Source: Blastocatellia bacterium (GTDB taxonomy: Bacteria > Acidobacteriota > Blastocatellia > UBA7656 > JADIYM01). Taken from it: a stretch of DNA of 64,000 nt. Location: NCBI GenBank assembly GCA_016705245.1, contig JADIYM010000013.1, positions 62,001-126,000 of the forward strand. Reading direction: 5' to 3'. The position numbers and the translations under genes were made by a program. This document shows, in pieces, positions 18,463 to 27,091 of this stretch; the first letter of the stretch is position 1; the number at the start of each line of letters is the position of its first letter. Under the pieces are notes generated by a model, which was not told where the DNA came from, did not search any database, and worked only from the letters and a program-made list of their open reading frames with translations.

Positions 18463-19302
18463 GTGATCATTCGCAAGTTCTTGCTGGTAGTTGCCGTCCT
18501 GTCGCTCGTGCCGGCAACGGCGCCCGCTCAAGGCACCACCCGTTCCCGGCGTGTCGAACAGCCGGCGGCGGCGGTTCGAGCGCCACGCGCCGAGACGGCC
18601 ACTCCGGCACCCGTAGTCCCGACTTTCGAGAGGCTCCCGTTCGGCCCCGGCGAGACGCTCACCTACGACATCGCGTGGAACGGAAGCACGACCGCGGCGA
18701 AGATGGTCATGGCGGTGGGCGACCGGGGCGCATATTTCGGCGCCGAGGGCATCCCGATCCGCGTCGACGTCGAAACGGTTGGTCTGACGAGGTTTCTGGC
18801 GGCCGTCGATGCGGTTTACACCTCCTACTGCAGTCCGAAGACGGTCCTCGGCCACCGCACCGAATACGAGTCGACTTTCAACGGAAAGAGCCAGCGTGGA
18901 TCGACCATCTTCGACCGGAAGAAGAACGTAGCAGTTTCGGGACAGTCGACGACGCCGATCGATCCCGAGACGAGTGACGGGCTCTCTCTCTTCTATCGTC
19001 TCCGCGCGTTGCCCCTGAAGGCCGGCGAGACCTTGACGCTCGACGGCGTCGAGGGCCGCAACCGCCGTCAGATACGGGCTATCGTCGAGGCGCGCGAATC
19101 CATAACGTCGACGAATGGGAAGGTCAATGCCATCCGCATAGCCTTCATTCCCCTCGTCGGTGGCCAGCCCGACGACAGCAACCGGATTCGAGTGTGGTAC
19201 AGCGACGACATCGCGCGCGTGCCGCTGCTCATCACGGCAGAGCCGGATGTCGGCTCGATTCGTGTCACGCTGCGGAGCGCCCGAGGGACGCGAACGAAGT
19301 AG
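18463..19302 (+). CDS. Exported DUF3108-family protein
   Basis: A 279-residue protein. The GTG at 18463 is preceded by GGAGGA at ideal distance and opens a clean signal peptide ending APAQG. An ATG at 18445 lies within the ribosome-binding motif region and is less likely. The mature start FGPGETLTYDIAW is the DUF3108 hallmark, and the all-beta character and ending ITAEPDVGSIRVTL also fit. Members are thought to be periplasmic or outer-membrane associated, with no established activity. It is a single gene converging on the sigma-54 unit. Confidence 0.8.
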   Translation: MIIRKFLLVVAVLSLVPATAPAQGTTRSRRVEQPAAAVRAPRAETATPAPVVPTFERLPFGPGETLTYDIAWNGSTTAAKMVMAVGDRGAYFGAEGIPIRVDVETVGLTRFLAAVDAVYTSYCSPKTVLGHRTEYESTFNGKSQRGSTIFDRKKNVAVSGQSTTPIDPETSDGLSLFYRLRALPLKAGETLTLDGVEGRNRRQIRAIVEARESITSTNGKVNAIRIAFIPLVGGQPDDSNRIRVWYSDDIARVPLLITAEPDVGSIRVTLRSARGTRTK

Positions 19303-19309
19303 ACTCGAC

Positions 19310-19568
19310 CTCATGTCAACTCGTCGCGACCCGTGACGAATCCCGACACACCGCGAGCCGCGCAAGGTCTCTGTAGATCCGCGCGGCTCGTTGTCGTAGT
19401 GAGTGCGGCCGCGGGAGGCCTGGAGGGGCGCTTCCGAACGGCCTCTGCTCCGTTCGGATGGGCACCGACCTCCCTACCGCCGCCCTATCGTTCCCGGAGT
19501 CCTCTCTGAACGACATGCCTCCGTTGCGCTCGGCGTGGCGTTCCCCCGGGAATGTCAATGTCATCGCC
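19310..19568 (-). ncRNA. Candidate sigma-54-driven structured RNA
   Basis: Downstream of the sigma-54 promoter on the minus strand there is ~250 bases with no convincing gene but with stable hairpins: CCGAACGG/CCGTTCGG near 19437-19460, and GAGCCGCGC/GCGCGGCTC near 19357-19392. An open frame of 82 codons from an ATG at 19564 exists, Arg-rich and unlike known families. It would be almost leaderless. I favour RNA over protein, weakly. Boundaries are approximate. Confidence 0.3.
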
Positions 19569-19577
19569 TTGTTCAAC

Positions 19578-19593
19578 TGCAAGGCCCATGCCA
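19578..19593 (-). promoter_or_regulatory. Sigma-54 (-24/-12) promoter
   Basis: On the minus strand the sequence TGGCATG-GGCC-TTGCA matches the RpoN consensus TGGCAYR-N4-TTGCW at every defined position. The expected start site is near 19568. It lies in the 422-base gap between convergent genes (19303-19724) and reads away from the rlmB end, so it serves none of the annotated genes. Confidence 0.7.
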
Positions 19594-19724
19594 GAGACTC
19601 GCGCCCAATGAACGCAATGACTTATCGGCCGCGCCGAACCACACGCAGCCAATCCGGTGCAGCGACGATGCTGCAGGTGTCAGCGAACTGCTGCACGCGA
19701 CGCAACCCTGAGCGAAAAGCGAGA

Positions 19725-20450
19725 TCAGCCAGCCATGCGACGCCGCGCCTCGAACAGGACGACTCCGACCGTCACCGAGACGTTCAGCGAAGTGACGGCG
19801 CCGAACATCGGCACCGAAATCAGCACGTCGCACCGCTCCCGGACGAGTCGCCGCAAACCGTGGCCCTCACCGCCGAACACCAGGGCCGTCGGTCCATCGA
19901 AATCATAATCCGTGTATGACTTCCCGGCTTCCGCGTCGAGGCCGGCAACCCAGGCGCCCGATGCCTTCAGCGTCTCGATCGCCTGCACGAGGTTCGTAAC
20001 TCGGGCGACCGGAATGTGCTCGAGCGCACCCGCGGAGGTCTTCGCCACGGTTTCGGTCAGGCCCACCTGTCCGCGCGCGGGGACGACGACGCCGGCGGCG
20101 CCAGCGCATTCCGCAGTTCGAAGGATCGCGCCAAGGTTGTGCGGATCCTCGACACCATCCAGGAGCACGACGAGCTTTCTCTCGGCCATTCTGGCAATGA
20201 CGTCTTCGAGCTCGGCGTATTTGGCCGAGCCCACGAACGCGACGACACCCTGGTGATTGCGGGTCCCCGCTGTCCGGTCGAGGGCCGCGGCCGGCTGACG
20301 GGCGACCGGAACGCGCGCGGCGCGGGCCGCCTGCATGAGATCCTCGAATCGGGCGATCCTTGCGCCGGTCGCGATCGTGATGCGCTCCACGATCCGTCGA
20401 TCTCCGCGAAGCGCCTCGATGACCGGGTTCACTCCAAAAATGACGCTCAC
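19725..20450 (-). CDS. rlmB: 23S rRNA (guanosine-2'-O-)-methyltransferase RlmB
   Basis: SpoU-class methyltransferase of 241 residues that methylates the ribose of a 23S rRNA guanosine. Motifs: the N-terminal substrate-binding domain starting FGVNPVIEALRG; motif 1 LDGVEDPHNLGAILRTAE; motif 2 ALVFGGEGHGLRRLV; motif 3 PMFGAVTSLNVSVTVGV. The knot-forming C-terminal region is complete. It starts at a GTG that overlaps the upstream gene's stop (GTGA), so it is co-translated with the lipoprotein gene. Confidence 0.95.
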   Translation of the reverse strand: MSVIFGVNPVIEALRGDRRIVERITIATGARIARFEDLMQAARAARVPVARQPAAALDRTAGTRNHQGVVAFVGSAKYAELEDVIARMAERKLVVLLDGVEDPHNLGAILRTAECAGAAGVVVPARGQVGLTETVAKTSAGALEHIPVARVTNLVQAIETLKASGAWVAGLDAEAGKSYTDYDFDGPTALVFGGEGHGLRRLVRERCDVLISVPMFGAVTSLNVSVTVGVVLFEARRRMAG

Positions 20451-21241
20451 GACGATCCCCCTCGCACGAAGAGATAGAGCATTCCCCTCGCATTCGAACC
20501 GAGGTCGGCGACCGCATAGAGCCGATTGCGGTCATCCAGGGCAATTCCCTCGATTCCGGGGTAGTTCACAGAAAATCGATTGAGGAGCGTGCCGGCACGG
20601 TCCACTTCGAGAATGGCCTCCTCGAATCTGGCTGCGACAAGGAATGTCGACCCGGATGGAACCGCGGCGACCGCGCCTATGGACTGCGTCTCGATCCTGG
20701 CGCGGCTCGTGATCTTGCCCGACCGGTCGACGAACACGAGCTCCGCGGGTTTCTCGATGGCAAGAACGAAGCCGTCTTTCGCCGCGTCGTAGGCGATGCC
20801 CTCGACGCCGGAGTTTCCGGTACGAACATCGACCTTGAATCGACGAACGATCTCGCCCGTGCGTTTCACCTCTATGATCTCGGCCGTCGCCTCGTCAGCG
20901 ACGAAGAGGTGCCCGGACTTGGGGTCCAGTGCGACACCTTCCAGATCCTTGCCGCCGAGCGGGATGGCGCTTCCGGCAACGGCGCCATCCGGCGCGATTC
21001 GATGCAGCGAGCCGTCCGCGTCAGAAACGGTCCAGAGCGTGCCCGTTTCGGGATCGAACGCGAGGTCCGATGGCTCAACGATCGCGTCTCCGATCGGCCT
21101 TTCGACACCAGATTGAAGTCCGTGCAGTACCGATCCGGCGTCGATCGCATCGTTGCCGACCGCGTCCAGAACTGCGCAGCCCGTCGCGGAAGCGGCGAGC
21201 GCGGCGGCGATGAAAAGCGAAGCGAAGCGAGACCCGGGCAC
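20447..21241 (-). CDS. Lipoprotein-like beta-propeller of the SdiA-regulated family
   Basis: About 264 residues from a GTG at 21241. A hydrophobic leader ends ASATGCAVL, a weak lipobox, so surface or periplasmic anchoring is likely. The body has repeated motifs such as DLAFDPETGTLWTVSD, GVALDPKSGHLFVADE and GIAYDAAKDGFVLAIE, typical of the SdiA-regulated/NHL-like propeller family. The ligand is unknown. The upstream part of the open frame is the antisense shadow of the divergent membrane gene. It heads an operon with rlmB. Confidence 0.75.
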   Translation of the reverse strand: MPGSRFASLFIAAALAASATGCAVLDAVGNDAIDAGSVLHGLQSGVERPIGDAIVEPSDLAFDPETGTLWTVSDADGSLHRIAPDGAVAGSAIPLGGKDLEGVALDPKSGHLFVADEATAEIIEVKRTGEIVRRFKVDVRTGNSGVEGIAYDAAKDGFVLAIEKPAELVFVDRSGKITSRARIETQSIGAVAAVPSGSTFLVAARFEEAILEVDRAGTLLNRFSVNYPGIEGIALDDRNRLYAVADLGSNARGMLYLFVRGGSS

Positions 21242-21265
21242 GCGCGCATCATACCCGGCCGTCGC

Positions 21266-21673
21266 ATGACGGCGCCAGAATTCGCTTCGGAGAGCGACGC
21301 CCGGTTGTACACTGCCTGCATGCTGATCGCCGTCGTGGCGTGCATCGTCGGGATCGTCATCGAGAACTGGTACTGGCCGCAGGACCGGACATCGTTGCTC
21401 GGCCGCTTCATCGATTCCGAAAGCGCCACCGAGAGGTTCTCGATCCTCGCCGGGCTCGTGCTCGGGCATTCGGTCGTTCGCTGGCTGATCGCTTTTGCCG
21501 TCGCCGCGACGATCGTCCTCGCAGTCGTACAGATCCCTGGAGTCCACGCCGCGTCGAAGGCCGCCATCGAGGCTGGGCGGCTCTCGATCGGGAGCTTCGA
21601 CTCATTGCTCGGCATCGCGACTTCGGTGCTGATGGCACTCTTTTCGCTCCTGGCGCGTCGTCTCGCGGGTTGA
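21266..21673 (+). CDS. Small membrane protein with about three transmembrane helices
   Basis: 135 residues from the ATG at 21266, with a possible later start at the Met before LIAVVACIVGIVIE (~21320). Hydrophobic segments occur near residues 20-36, 62-88 and 108-130. No family is recognised. It is divergent from the lipoprotein gene with only 24 bases between starts, so promoters must overlap coding sequence or be very compact. Confidence 0.6.
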   Translation: MTAPEFASESDARLYTACMLIAVVACIVGIVIENWYWPQDRTSLLGRFIDSESATERFSILAGLVLGHSVVRWLIAFAVAATIVLAVVQIPGVHAASKAAIEAGRLSIGSFDSLLGIATSVLMALFSLLARRLAG

Positions 21674-21802
21674 GCCCTCGCGGCGTGTGCGATACAACCC
21701 GAAGCGGGCGAGTCGAGTCTCACCGCGAGACATCTCGTCCGCCGCGCGGCACGCGGTCGCGAAACCCGCCGTTCAATGCGGCTTCCTGTCAGGAGAAAAC
21801 TC

Positions 21803-23137
21803 ATGCAGGTAATGACCTCGAGAATCGTCGGTCTTTCGTTGCTCGCGGCGCTGGCTGTCGCGCTGCCGGCCCTGTCCACTGGCGTACGCGGCGCATCGCA
21901 GTCCGACGACGTCTCGCTTCGAGCGCAGTTCGGCGCGGCCCCGGGCGGGTCATCGAAGCTCGCCGAGACCGCTGGGGTTCCGCCGGGCTCGCAAGTGCTC
22001 CAGCTCGATGACGGATCGTTCGAAGCGGCCCTTGGCGTCACCGACTCGCAGGGCATGAACGGTTCGCAGGCCGTCTTCCTCAATCGTTTCACGCCGAACC
22101 CTGAACTGCTGCCGATCACGATCGATACCGTATCGTTCGTCTTTCCGACCAGTACGGACGTCGGACCGACGGGCGTTGAAGCCGGGATGCCCTTCGAGGT
22201 GCTCGTCTACACCGATCCCGATTCGAATGCCGATCCAACGGCATCGACGCTCGTGCGTCGACAGCTGTTTCTGGTCCAGCCGAGCAATTCCACGTTTCAG
22301 AACGTAGCGCTCGACGATCCGGTGACGATCGAGGAGGGCACGGTCTACATCGGCTTCACGAACAAGATCACGGCCGAAACGAATGAAGCGATCTACCCGG
22401 CGGCACTCGACGAAAACACGGTGACCGGCCACTCGATCGCCTATTTCAATACGGAGCTTTTTTCTCATTTCGACGGCACGCAGCTCTCGATGGCGACGAG
22501 CGGTACCCGAGTCATCACCGGAACCTGGGTGATCCGTGCGTTTTTCTCGACCGGGGGCGCGATGCGAGTCTGCTGGTCGGCTGCAGCCGGGGCGGGAATG
22601 CCGCCTCCGACGAATGCACGTGTGTGCACGGCTGCAGCGGCGACTGACGATGTTGTTCCGGCATCAGCGCAGGGACCTCGCGATACGCTGCTCGGCTACA
22701 ACGTTTACCGCGGCACCACCCCCGGTGTTCAGGCGGTCCCGGCAAACTTCTTCACATCCGTTGGACCGGGCCAGACGTCAGCGGGATCTTCGGTGGCTCC
22801 GGGCGGCTCGTTCTTCGTCGTGACGGCGGTCTACGATACGGGCGAGAGCGAAGCCTCGAACGAGATCAATGCCGTGCCTGGTACGGTGACCTCGGTGAAG
22901 GTCAAGGCGACGAAGGTCGTCACGAAGGGCGCCGGGTTTACTCCCACGGTTCAGGTCCTCGTCGACGGGATTCCGTTCGTCGCGGCGGCGACTGTGAAGA
23001 ACGGGACGAAGGTGACCCAGAAGGGAAACCTCCTGACCGGGCAGAGCGTCCAGAATTATCTGGCGGCGAATGGAGGCACGGCGCGGATGACCATTCGCAA
23101 CGCGTCGGGCGCGACGGTAACCCGAGCGATTCCCTGA
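21803..23137 (+). CDS. Large secreted protein with Fn3-like and IPT/TIG-like C-terminal regions
   Basis: 444 residues from an ATG preceded by AGGAG at seven bases. A signal peptide covers residues ~1-31. The N-terminal half is beta-rich and acidic (TVSFVFPTSTDVGPTG, VLVYTDPDSNADPT), as in extracellular adhesion-type proteins. Residues ~300-365 (LLGYNVYRGTTPG then TAVYDTGESEASNEI) look like a fibronectin III fold. The end (VKVKATKVVTKGAGFTPTVQ) looks like an IPT/TIG-type bacterial repeat also seen at the end of the sugar dehydrogenase at 38336. No catalytic motif; export is the only firm inference. Confidence 0.7.
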   Translation: MQVMTSRIVGLSLLAALAVALPALSTGVRGASQSDDVSLRAQFGAAPGGSSKLAETAGVPPGSQVLQLDDGSFEAALGVTDSQGMNGSQAVFLNRFTPNPELLPITIDTVSFVFPTSTDVGPTGVEAGMPFEVLVYTDPDSNADPTASTLVRRQLFLVQPSNSTFQNVALDDPVTIEEGTVYIGFTNKITAETNEAIYPAALDENTVTGHSIAYFNTELFSHFDGTQLSMATSGTRVITGTWVIRAFFSTGGAMRVCWSAAAGAGMPPPTNARVCTAAAATDDVVPASAQGPRDTLLGYNVYRGTTPGVQAVPANFFTSVGPGQTSAGSSVAPGGSFFVVTAVYDTGESEASNEINAVPGTVTSVKVKATKVVTKGAGFTPTVQVLVDGIPFVAAATVKNGTKVTQKGNLLTGQSVQNYLAANGGTARMTIRNASGATVTRAIP

Positions 23138-23271
23138 GTGGCACTTGCTCGACCAAGCGCGTGCGGGAGTTTTCCCGGAATGGAACAACGGCCAAATGGA
23201 CAGGGTGCGTCCAGTTACAGAGACGTTCCGGGCATGTCATGAACGTGTCTCGAGGACGCGCCCTCAACTCA

Positions 23272-23578
23272 TCAGTACCGTGCGCGGTAGCGCACGGGTT
23301 CTTACGTTGCCGGAGTCAGTCGAAGCAGCCTCTGAAAAGCGCCGAAGGCGTGAAGAACCAGAGCCCACGGCGCGGCGGGGATCTGAATGGAAGTCGCGAG
23401 AGCCCCGGAGGGCGATACTGTCGCCGCGGTCCTATCGCATCGCTGTTGTTTCGCCCTCCGGGGCTTGACCGACCTCTGTGCGAATCCCCACGGCTTGCGC
23501 CGTGGTCTCTGGTTCTTTCGCGCCTACGGCGCTCTTGGAACCGAGTTCCTGAGACCCTTCGCTAGCGCACGGTACTGA
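23272..23578. repeat. Nested 307-bp inverted repeat (family D)
   Basis: Three nested pairs of arms: outer CAGTACCGTGCG/CGCACGGTACTG, middle GAACCAGAGCCCACGGCG/CGCCGTGGTCTCTGGTTC, inner AGCCCCGGAGGGCGA/CGCCCTCCGGGGCT. They could fold into one long, interrupted stem. It fills the 447-base gap between the secreted protein gene and tRNA-Cys, which converge. Another GTGCGCTACCGCGCACGG copy is near 29602. Confidence 0.7.
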
Positions 23579-23584
23579 AGCGAA

Positions 23585-23656
23585 AGGCGGCGATCGGATT
23601 CGAACCGATGAATAGAGGTTTTGCAGACCTCCGCCTTGCCACTTGGCTACGCCGCC
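23585..23656 (-). tRNA. tRNA-Cys (anticodon GCA)
   Basis: A 72-base cloverleaf on the minus strand: acceptor GGCGGCG/CGCCGCC, T-arm GGTTCGAATCC, and anticodon loop CTGCAAA with GCA. CCA is not encoded. Confidence 0.95.
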
Positions 23657-23678
23657 GGACGACCCTCATTCAACGAAA

Positions 23679-23702
23679 GAAGCGGCCGCAGCGGGCCGCT
23701 TC
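23679..23702 (-). terminator. Hairpin between the two tRNA genes
   Basis: GAAGCGGCC and GGCCGCTTC form a 9-bp stem followed on the minus strand by TTTC, just downstream of tRNA-Gly. It could be a terminator or a processing site. Confidence 0.6.
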
Positions 23703-23716
23703 TCTATCGAAAGCTA

Positions 23717-23791
<75 letters not shown>

Positions 23792-23861
23792 TCAGCAGAA
23801 GTGGTGAGCATACTGACCGACTTACGGGCTGTCAAGAACCGAGTTCCTTCGTGCCCAGGCC

Positions 23862-25622
23862 TCACGCGTAACGCGTCACGGCAAAGAGCCTGACGTCGCC
23901 CATGCCTGCGAAATTCGCCGTGCCTCGGTCCTCGAACTCGATGCCCGAGCCCGCCACGATGTCCTTGACGGTGCTCGTGACGAGCACCTCGCCGGGCCCG
24001 GCGAGCTTGGCCACCTGGGAACCGACGTCGACGGCCAGACCGCCTGCGGTGCTCGCTCGAATCTCGCACTCACCCGTGTGCAGTCCCGCACGCACGTCCA
24101 CCCCGAGCCGTCGCGCAACGTCGCGAATCGCGCAGGCACACCGTATGGCTCGCGCCGGTCCGTCGAACGTCGCCGTGATCCGCGAATCGAGGACTTCGGC
24201 CGCGCTTCCGCGGAAAAGCTGGATCTCGCGACCGACGTGCGAGACGAATCGATAGAGCATTCCGCGTCCGCCCGATGCGGCGCTCTCGGGCGACGGAGTC
24301 GGAACGCTGTCGATGACGGCAACTAGCACCGTCGCGAGCACGCGGTCGAGGTCGGGCGCGTGGCGCGCTCCGGTCAGGAACTCTTCGATCTCGTCGAGGA
24401 TCGCGTCCTGATCGCCGACGAACGGCAGATGGTCGGCGCCCGGAAGCTCAACGAACTTCGCGCCCGGAATCCGCTCGGCCACGAAGCGCCCCTCTTCGAC
24501 GCGGAGACACGTGTCGCCGGTCCGATGCAGCACGAGCGTCGGGACACGGACCGATCGAAGTATGTTGCGGACATCGATCTCCGCGTTCATGCGCGTGAGC
24601 GCCACGGCCGCCGCGGGACTTGCGCCCATGCGCAGGTAGGCCGCCCACCACTGCCGGAAGTCGGGATCCTCGGCGCGACTCGGCGCGCGCTCTTCGATCC
24701 CGACAGGACCGCCCCAGTCGCGCTGCAGCATCTGGAGGAACGCTTCGCGCTGCTCGAGGGTCGGTCCCCACGGATAGTCCTTGTCGCGCAGTCGCTTCGC
24801 ATACGTTCCGATCATGACGAGAGCGACGGTTTTTTCCGGGTAGGTTGCGGCGAAGAGCGCGCTCATCGGGCCGCCCTCCGAGACACCGATGAGGGCTGCC
24901 TGGGTGGAACCGACGGCGTCCATCACCGCGCGGACGTCGTCCATCCGTTGCTCGAGTGTCGGAAGCTCGCCGAGCGACACACGATCCGAGAGTCCGGTGC
25001 CCCGCTTATCGAAAAGGATCAGCCGCGAGAAGGCCGCGAGGCGCGACAGGAAGCGGGCGAAGTCGAGGTTCTTCCAGTAGTACTCGAGGTGCGAGACCCA
25101 GCCCATGACGAAGACGACGTCGATAGGACCGTCGCCGACCACCTGGTAAGCGATGTTCACGTCGGCGCTCTGTGCGTACCTTATCTCGGGCGGCCGGCGG
25201 ATGATCTTCACGCGCGACCCGTCGTCGGTGCGGGGCGGGGCGACGGCGCCCACGGGCGAGAGCGGTTCGGGCCCCGAAATGGCGATCCCGTTGACGTCGT
25301 AGAGCCGGACCTTGTCGGCAAAGCGGTATCCGCGACGCGGCACGGTTTCTATGTACTGCCCGCCGTCCGACCGCTCGCCGAGCGCCTTGCGCACGAGCGA
25401 AACGTTGACGGCGAGGTTCGCCTCCTCGACGAACGCGTCGGGCCAGATCGCCTCGAGCAGCACGTCCTTTTCGAGAATGCGTCCGGCACTGCGAACGAAA
25501 AAGGCCAGAGTGTCGAAGGCCTTCGGCGTCAGCGCGACGTTCTCACCGTCGCGGGTGAGGACGCGCTCCTGTGCGTCGAGACGAAACGATCCGAAGTCGT
25601 AGTAGCGCGTTCGCGAATCCAT
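23862..25622 (-). CDS. CadC-type DNA-binding / alpha-beta hydrolase / cyclase-homology fusion
   Basis: A 586-residue three-module protein starting at the ATG at 25622. Residues ~6-105 are an OmpR/CadC winged helix (LTPKAFDTLAFFV, then ETVPRRGYRF). Residues ~150-410 are an alpha/beta hydrolase with nucleophile elbow GVSEGG and a late His in GADHLPFVGD. Residues ~425-585 match class III adenylate/guanylate cyclases, including ATFDGPARAIRCA and GLHTGECE. The metal-binding positions look lost: LVAVIDS replaces FTDIVGS, and the GDG expected before ATFDGP is DSR. It is thus probably a sensor module, not an active cyclase. No membrane helix is present, so it is cytoplasmic. Confidence 0.85.
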   Translation of the reverse strand: MDSRTRYYDFGSFRLDAQERVLTRDGENVALTPKAFDTLAFFVRSAGRILEKDVLLEAIWPDAFVEEANLAVNVSLVRKALGERSDGGQYIETVPRRGYRFADKVRLYDVNGIAISGPEPLSPVGAVAPPRTDDGSRVKIIRRPPEIRYAQSADVNIAYQVVGDGPIDVVFVMGWVSHLEYYWKNLDFARFLSRLAAFSRLILFDKRGTGLSDRVSLGELPTLEQRMDDVRAVMDAVGSTQAALIGVSEGGPMSALFAATYPEKTVALVMIGTYAKRLRDKDYPWGPTLEQREAFLQMLQRDWGGPVGIEERAPSRAEDPDFRQWWAAYLRMGASPAAAVALTRMNAEIDVRNILRSVRVPTLVLHRTGDTCLRVEEGRFVAERIPGAKFVELPGADHLPFVGDQDAILDEIEEFLTGARHAPDLDRVLATVLVAVIDSVPTPSPESAASGGRGMLYRFVSHVGREIQLFRGSAAEVLDSRITATFDGPARAIRCACAIRDVARRLGVDVRAGLHTGECEIRASTAGGLAVDVGSQVAKLAGPGEVLVTSTVKDIVAGSGIEFEDRGTANFAGMGDVRLFAVTRYA

Positions 25623-25968
25623 CGGTGAATGTCGATTTCGTGCTGGTCGCCGTGCCGCGCGAGTATACCGCCGGGACGCGCCATTCCCGAATGCGATGAA
25701 ACTGTCTGTTGGTCGCCGTGAAACGGTGCCGCTGAGATCTGCGCGGATACAACGCGCCGCGATGCGCAGTGGGGTGACCGGGGGACTCGTGATTCTCCGT
25801 GTGACTCCGCGTGCGTGCGTTGGGCCGCACCAGAGACAGGAGTCGGCCGGAGTCACCGAGCCCGGTCAACGTAACCCCTTCCCCTCCCGCCCGAAATTTC
25901 TGCATTCGTCAGTCTCGCTCGACGCGTATACCCCTACGAACCCGAACTGCGACGCGGAATTCGACATC
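25623..25968. other. Divergent regulatory gap between the CadC fusion and the sigma factor
   Basis: 346 bases between divergent start codons. The 11-mer TGGTCGCCGTG occurs twice in the same orientation (25643 and 25710), a possible operator for the adjacent winged-helix regulator. GGAGTC occurs twice near 25840-25855. I see no convincing -35/-10 pair and no gene. Confidence 0.35.
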
Positions 25969-26514
25969 GTGCCTTTACCTGACACCACAGACACCCTAGA
26001 GGCCGCACGCCGTGGCGATCACGCGGCCTTCGCGTCGCTCGTCCGCGAGCATCAGGGCATGGTGTTCAGTATCGCACTCCACTCGACGCGCGACCGCTCG
26101 GTCGCCGAGGAGCTCGCACAGGAAGTGTTTCTGGAACTCTACAAGACCCTCGGAACGCTTCAGAACGCCGACCACGTTCGATTCTGGCTGCGTCGTGTCA
26201 CCAGTCACCGCTGCATTGACGCCATGCGACGACGCAGGATCCGGCCGATGATCGGACTCGACGACGTGCCCGAACCGATCGCGCAAGCTGAGCCCGGAGA
26301 CCCAATCATGCGCGGTCGGCTGCAGCGGCTCGTCGCCGCTCTCCCTGAGCCGGCCCGCATGATCGTCATCCTCCGCTTCCAGGAGGATCTCGGGCCTGCC
26401 GACATCGCCGAAGTCCTCGACATGCCCGTGAACACTGTCAAGAGCCATCTGCAACGCTCGCTCGCCGTCCTGCGCGGAAAACTCGAGCCGAGCATCCGGG
26501 AGGTACCAGCGTGA
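25969..26514 (+). CDS. ECF-type RNA polymerase sigma factor
   Basis: About 181 residues from a GTG. Region 2 shows ARRGDHAAFASLVREHQG and the conserved VAEELAQEVFLELYK. Region 4 has LPEPARMIVILRFQEDL and the helix-turn-helix DIAEVLDMPVNTVKSHLQR. The in-frame upstream extension is not conserved in character, so the GTG is chosen. It is followed, with a GTGA overlap, by a single-pass membrane protein that looks like its anti-sigma factor. Confidence 0.9.
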   Translation: MPLPDTTDTLEAARRGDHAAFASLVREHQGMVFSIALHSTRDRSVAEELAQEVFLELYKTLGTLQNADHVRFWLRRVTSHRCIDAMRRRRIRPMIGLDDVPEPIAQAEPGDPIMRGRLQRLVAALPEPARMIVILRFQEDLGPADIAEVLDMPVNTVKSHLQRSLAVLRGKLEPSIREVPA

Positions 26515-27059
26515 GTCACCTCGAAAACGAACTTCGCAGCGCCCTCTCTCGTGAAGAGCCTTCGGGCGACTTCGCCGACCGGGTCCTGCAGGCCATTCCG
26601 TCACATCCGGTCACCCTCGTGCTCGTCCCGAAGCGTCCCCGGGCTGCCCGGACGTGGCTCGCGACCGCGGCAGCCGTCACGATCGCCAGTGGCGCGCTCT
26701 GGTTCGTCGCAACTCAGCAGAGCAGCAACGGGCCCGACATCGTCGGTGGTGTGACCAACGTGGGCGTCCCGGGCCCGAAGAACCCGATTTTCGAGGGCGG
26801 CACCGACCGGCAAGGTCCCGCAACAACCGGGCCCGAGCAGGTCGAACCCACCGTCTCGAACCCCAAATCCGTGCAGCCACCCAGAGTCCGAAGGATTCGG
26901 CGTTCAGTCCCGACGCAAGCGACTGCTTCGACGCGCGAACAGGACGCCGAGGCCTTTCTCGCAGCGAGGCAGCTTTGCCTCGCCCTGACGATCACCAACG
27001 CGAAGCTCCGCGTCGCCCAGCGCGGTATCACCGACCGCTCCGAACTTCCGACGACCTGA
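26511..27059 (+). CDS. Putative membrane anti-sigma factor
   Basis: 182 residues starting at a GTG overlapping the sigma stop. The N-terminal ~40 residues are acidic and helical (SHLENELRSALSREEPS), one transmembrane helix spans ~48-68, and the outer part is Pro/Gly-rich and disordered with a short helical end. It has no zinc-binding HxxxCxxC motif, so it is not a ZAS-type. The role is inferred from position and topology. Confidence 0.6.
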   Translation: MSHLENELRSALSREEPSGDFADRVLQAIPSHPVTLVLVPKRPRAARTWLATAAAVTIASGALWFVATQQSSNGPDIVGGVTNVGVPGPKNPIFEGGTDRQGPATTGPEQVEPTVSNPKSVQPPRVRRIRRSVPTQATASTREQDAEAFLAARQLCLALTITNAKLRVAQRGITDRSELPTT

Positions 27060-27091
27060 TATCCCGAATCATCATCACGAGGTAACAAGCC

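Noticed and set aside
19316..19582. 88-residue protein gene in the sigma-54 region
   Set aside because: Its TTG start is the -12 element itself, later ATG is nearly at the predicted transcript start, and the protein is Arg-rich with no family match.
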